A stretch of 64,000 nucleotides of DNA from DASXAI01 sp963728985 (GTDB lineage: Bacteria > Actinomycetota > Acidimicrobiia > Acidimicrobiales > Ilumatobacteraceae), in contig CAVSME010000003.1 in assembly GCA_963728985.1 (NCBI GenBank), positions 1,054,001 through 1,118,000 on the forward strand. The letters are read 5' to 3'. Numbering within the stretch: the first letter of the stretch is position 1; the number at the start of each line of letters is the position of its first letter. The notes under the pieces are model-generated. The model made no database searches. It worked only from the letters and a program-made list of their open reading frames with translations, and was not told where the DNA came from. This document shows, piece after piece, positions 63,104 to 64,000 of this stretch. A program made the position numbers and the translations under genes.

Positions 63104-64000
63104 CAGCGGTCCACGTCCCCGAGCACGGGATCGACCGACGAGATAACGGCCACGGCGTCGGCCACGAGGCTGTTGTGCATCATGTGGGCCAGGCACTGCA
63201 GGTTCACGAAGCTCGGCCCCCGGATGTGGCAGCGGAACGGCTTCCCCGAGCCGTCGGACACCATGTAGCAGCCGGTCTCGCCGCGCGGTCCTTCGACGCC
63301 GACGTAGACCTCGCCCTCGGGCACCTTGAAACCTTCGGTGAAGACCTTGAAGTGGTGGATGAGCGCTTCCATCGATTCGTCGATGCGACCACGCGGGGGA
63401 GGCGTGACCTTCTTGTCCTGCACTCGATAGTCGCCTGTGGGCATCTTGTCGAGGATCTGGCGCACGATCCTGAGCGACTCCCGCACCTCGGCCAAGCGGA
63501 TCGAGTAGCGGTCGAAGCAGTCGCCGTAGGTGCCGACGATCACGTCGAAGTCGACCTCGTCGTAGGCGAGGTACGGCATGTTGCGGCGCAGATCCCACGG
63601 CACACCGGTCGAACGCAGGATGGGACCGGAGGCGCCGAGGGCCAGCGCTTCCTGCGACGTGATCACGCCGACGCCCTGCAGGCGGCCCCGCCAGATCGGC
63701 TGGTTGGTCATCAGGACGTCGTACTCGTCGAGCCGGGGCGGGATCAGGTCGAGCAGCTCCATCACGTCGTCACGCCACCCGTCGGGCAGGTCGGCGGCCA
63801 CGCCGCCCACCCGGATGAAGTTGTGGTTCATGCGCAGGCCGGTGACCTTCTGGAAGAAGCGCAGCACCTCCTCCCGCTCCCGCCACCCGTAGAGCAGCAT
63901 GGAGACGGCTGCCAGGTCCATGCCGTTGGTGCCGAGGAAGAGCAGGTGCGACGAGATCCGGTTCAACTCGCACAGCAACATCCGGATCCACGTCGCCCGG
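63103..64000 (-). CDS. nuoD: NADH-quinone oxidoreductase subunit D, NADH-type cluster (partial, 5' end outside window)
   Basis: The visible ~298 C-terminal residues include ATWIRMLLCELNRISSHLLFLG, FIRVGGVAADLPDG, GVPWDLRRNMPYLAYDEVDFD and the end MMHNSLVADAVAVISSVDPVLGDVDR. The reading frame continues past the right edge, where the rest of nuoD and presumably nuoC, nuoB and nuoA lie. It is the ordinary actinobacterial NuoD, distinct from the one at 47904. Confidence 0.97.
   Translation of the reverse strand, partial: RATWIRMLLCELNRISSHLLFLGTNGMDLAAVSMLLYGWREREEVLRFFQKVTGLRMNHNFIRVGGVAADLPDGWRDDVMELLDLIPPRLDEYDVLMTNQPIWRGRLQGVGVITSQEALALGASGPILRSTGVPWDLRRNMPYLAYDEVDFDVIVGTYGDCFDRYSIRLAEVRESLRIVRQILDKMPTGDYRVQDKKVTPPPRGRIDESMEALIHHFKVFTEGFKVPEGEVYVGVEGPRGETGCYMVSDGSGKPFRCHIRGPSFVNLQCLAHMMHNSLVADAVAVISSVDPVLGDVDR

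Overview
The window is a GC-rich chromosomal segment of an actinobacterium, most likely of class Acidimicrobiia. The signs are: the gene order tRNA-Trp-secE-nusG-rplKAJL-rpoBC-rpsLG-fusA-tuf-rpsJ-rplCDWB-rpsS-rplV-rpsC-rplP; an RpoC with the extra ~90-residue N-terminal helical insertion seen in Actinobacteria; an HU protein with a Lys/Ala/Pro tail; a DUF2510-DUF4328 membrane protein; and a secreted protein built of 'LDTR...VTAV' repeats that I associate with Acidimicrobiia. The class call is an inference; the phylum call is strong. Nearly all genes lie on the minus strand, so transcription runs from high to low coordinates.

Region 1 (1-31.7 kb) holds the transcription and translation superoperon: tRNA-Thr, tRNA-Met, a second tuf, rpmG, an ECF sigma/anti-sigma pair, a repeat-rich gap, tRNA-Trp, secE, nusG, rplK, rplA, the L10 leader, rplJ, rplL, a DUF4328 protein, rpoB (with two tandem promoters), rpoC, a frameshifted saccharopine-dehydrogenase-like gene, rpsL, rpsG, fusA, tuf and rpsJ. 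The usual rpsJ-rplC junction is broken by about 5 kb. That insert carries a terminator, a Phd/VapC-type toxin-antitoxin pair, a frameshifted MocR regulator, a small Cys protein, a DUF427 protein, an alpha/beta hydrolase, six exact copies of a 79-bp repeat and a separate promoter for rplC. The S10 cluster then continues to a partial rplP. L22 and S3 have unusual acidic C-terminal extensions.

Region 2 (31.8-40.1 kb) is mixed: a GNAT acetyltransferase, HU, the secreted repeat protein, tRNA-Tyr and YajQ. Then on the minus strand come midA, acs, a HAD phosphatase and a methyltransferase, downstream of the nuo genes.

Region 3 (40.1-64 kb) holds two complete-looking complex I clusters in tandem. 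The upstream one (D-E-F-G-H-I-J-K-L-M-N visible, cut by the window end inside nuoD) is the ordinary NADH-oxidising type. The second (A-B-C-D-H-I-J-K-L-M-N) has its own promoter and no nuoEFG, so it is an 11-subunit complex whose electron donor is unknown. Its NuoL carries a long His/Asp-rich loop. midA, whose mitochondrial homologue NDUFAF7 methylates the NuoD equivalent, follows directly.

Two families of intergenic palindromic elements recur between these blocks. Several genes have a -10-like hexamer 7-10 nt before the start codon, which suggests leaderless mRNAs. Two genes (MocR and the saccharopine dehydrogenase) are each broken by a single extra base, which may be real decay or assembly error.
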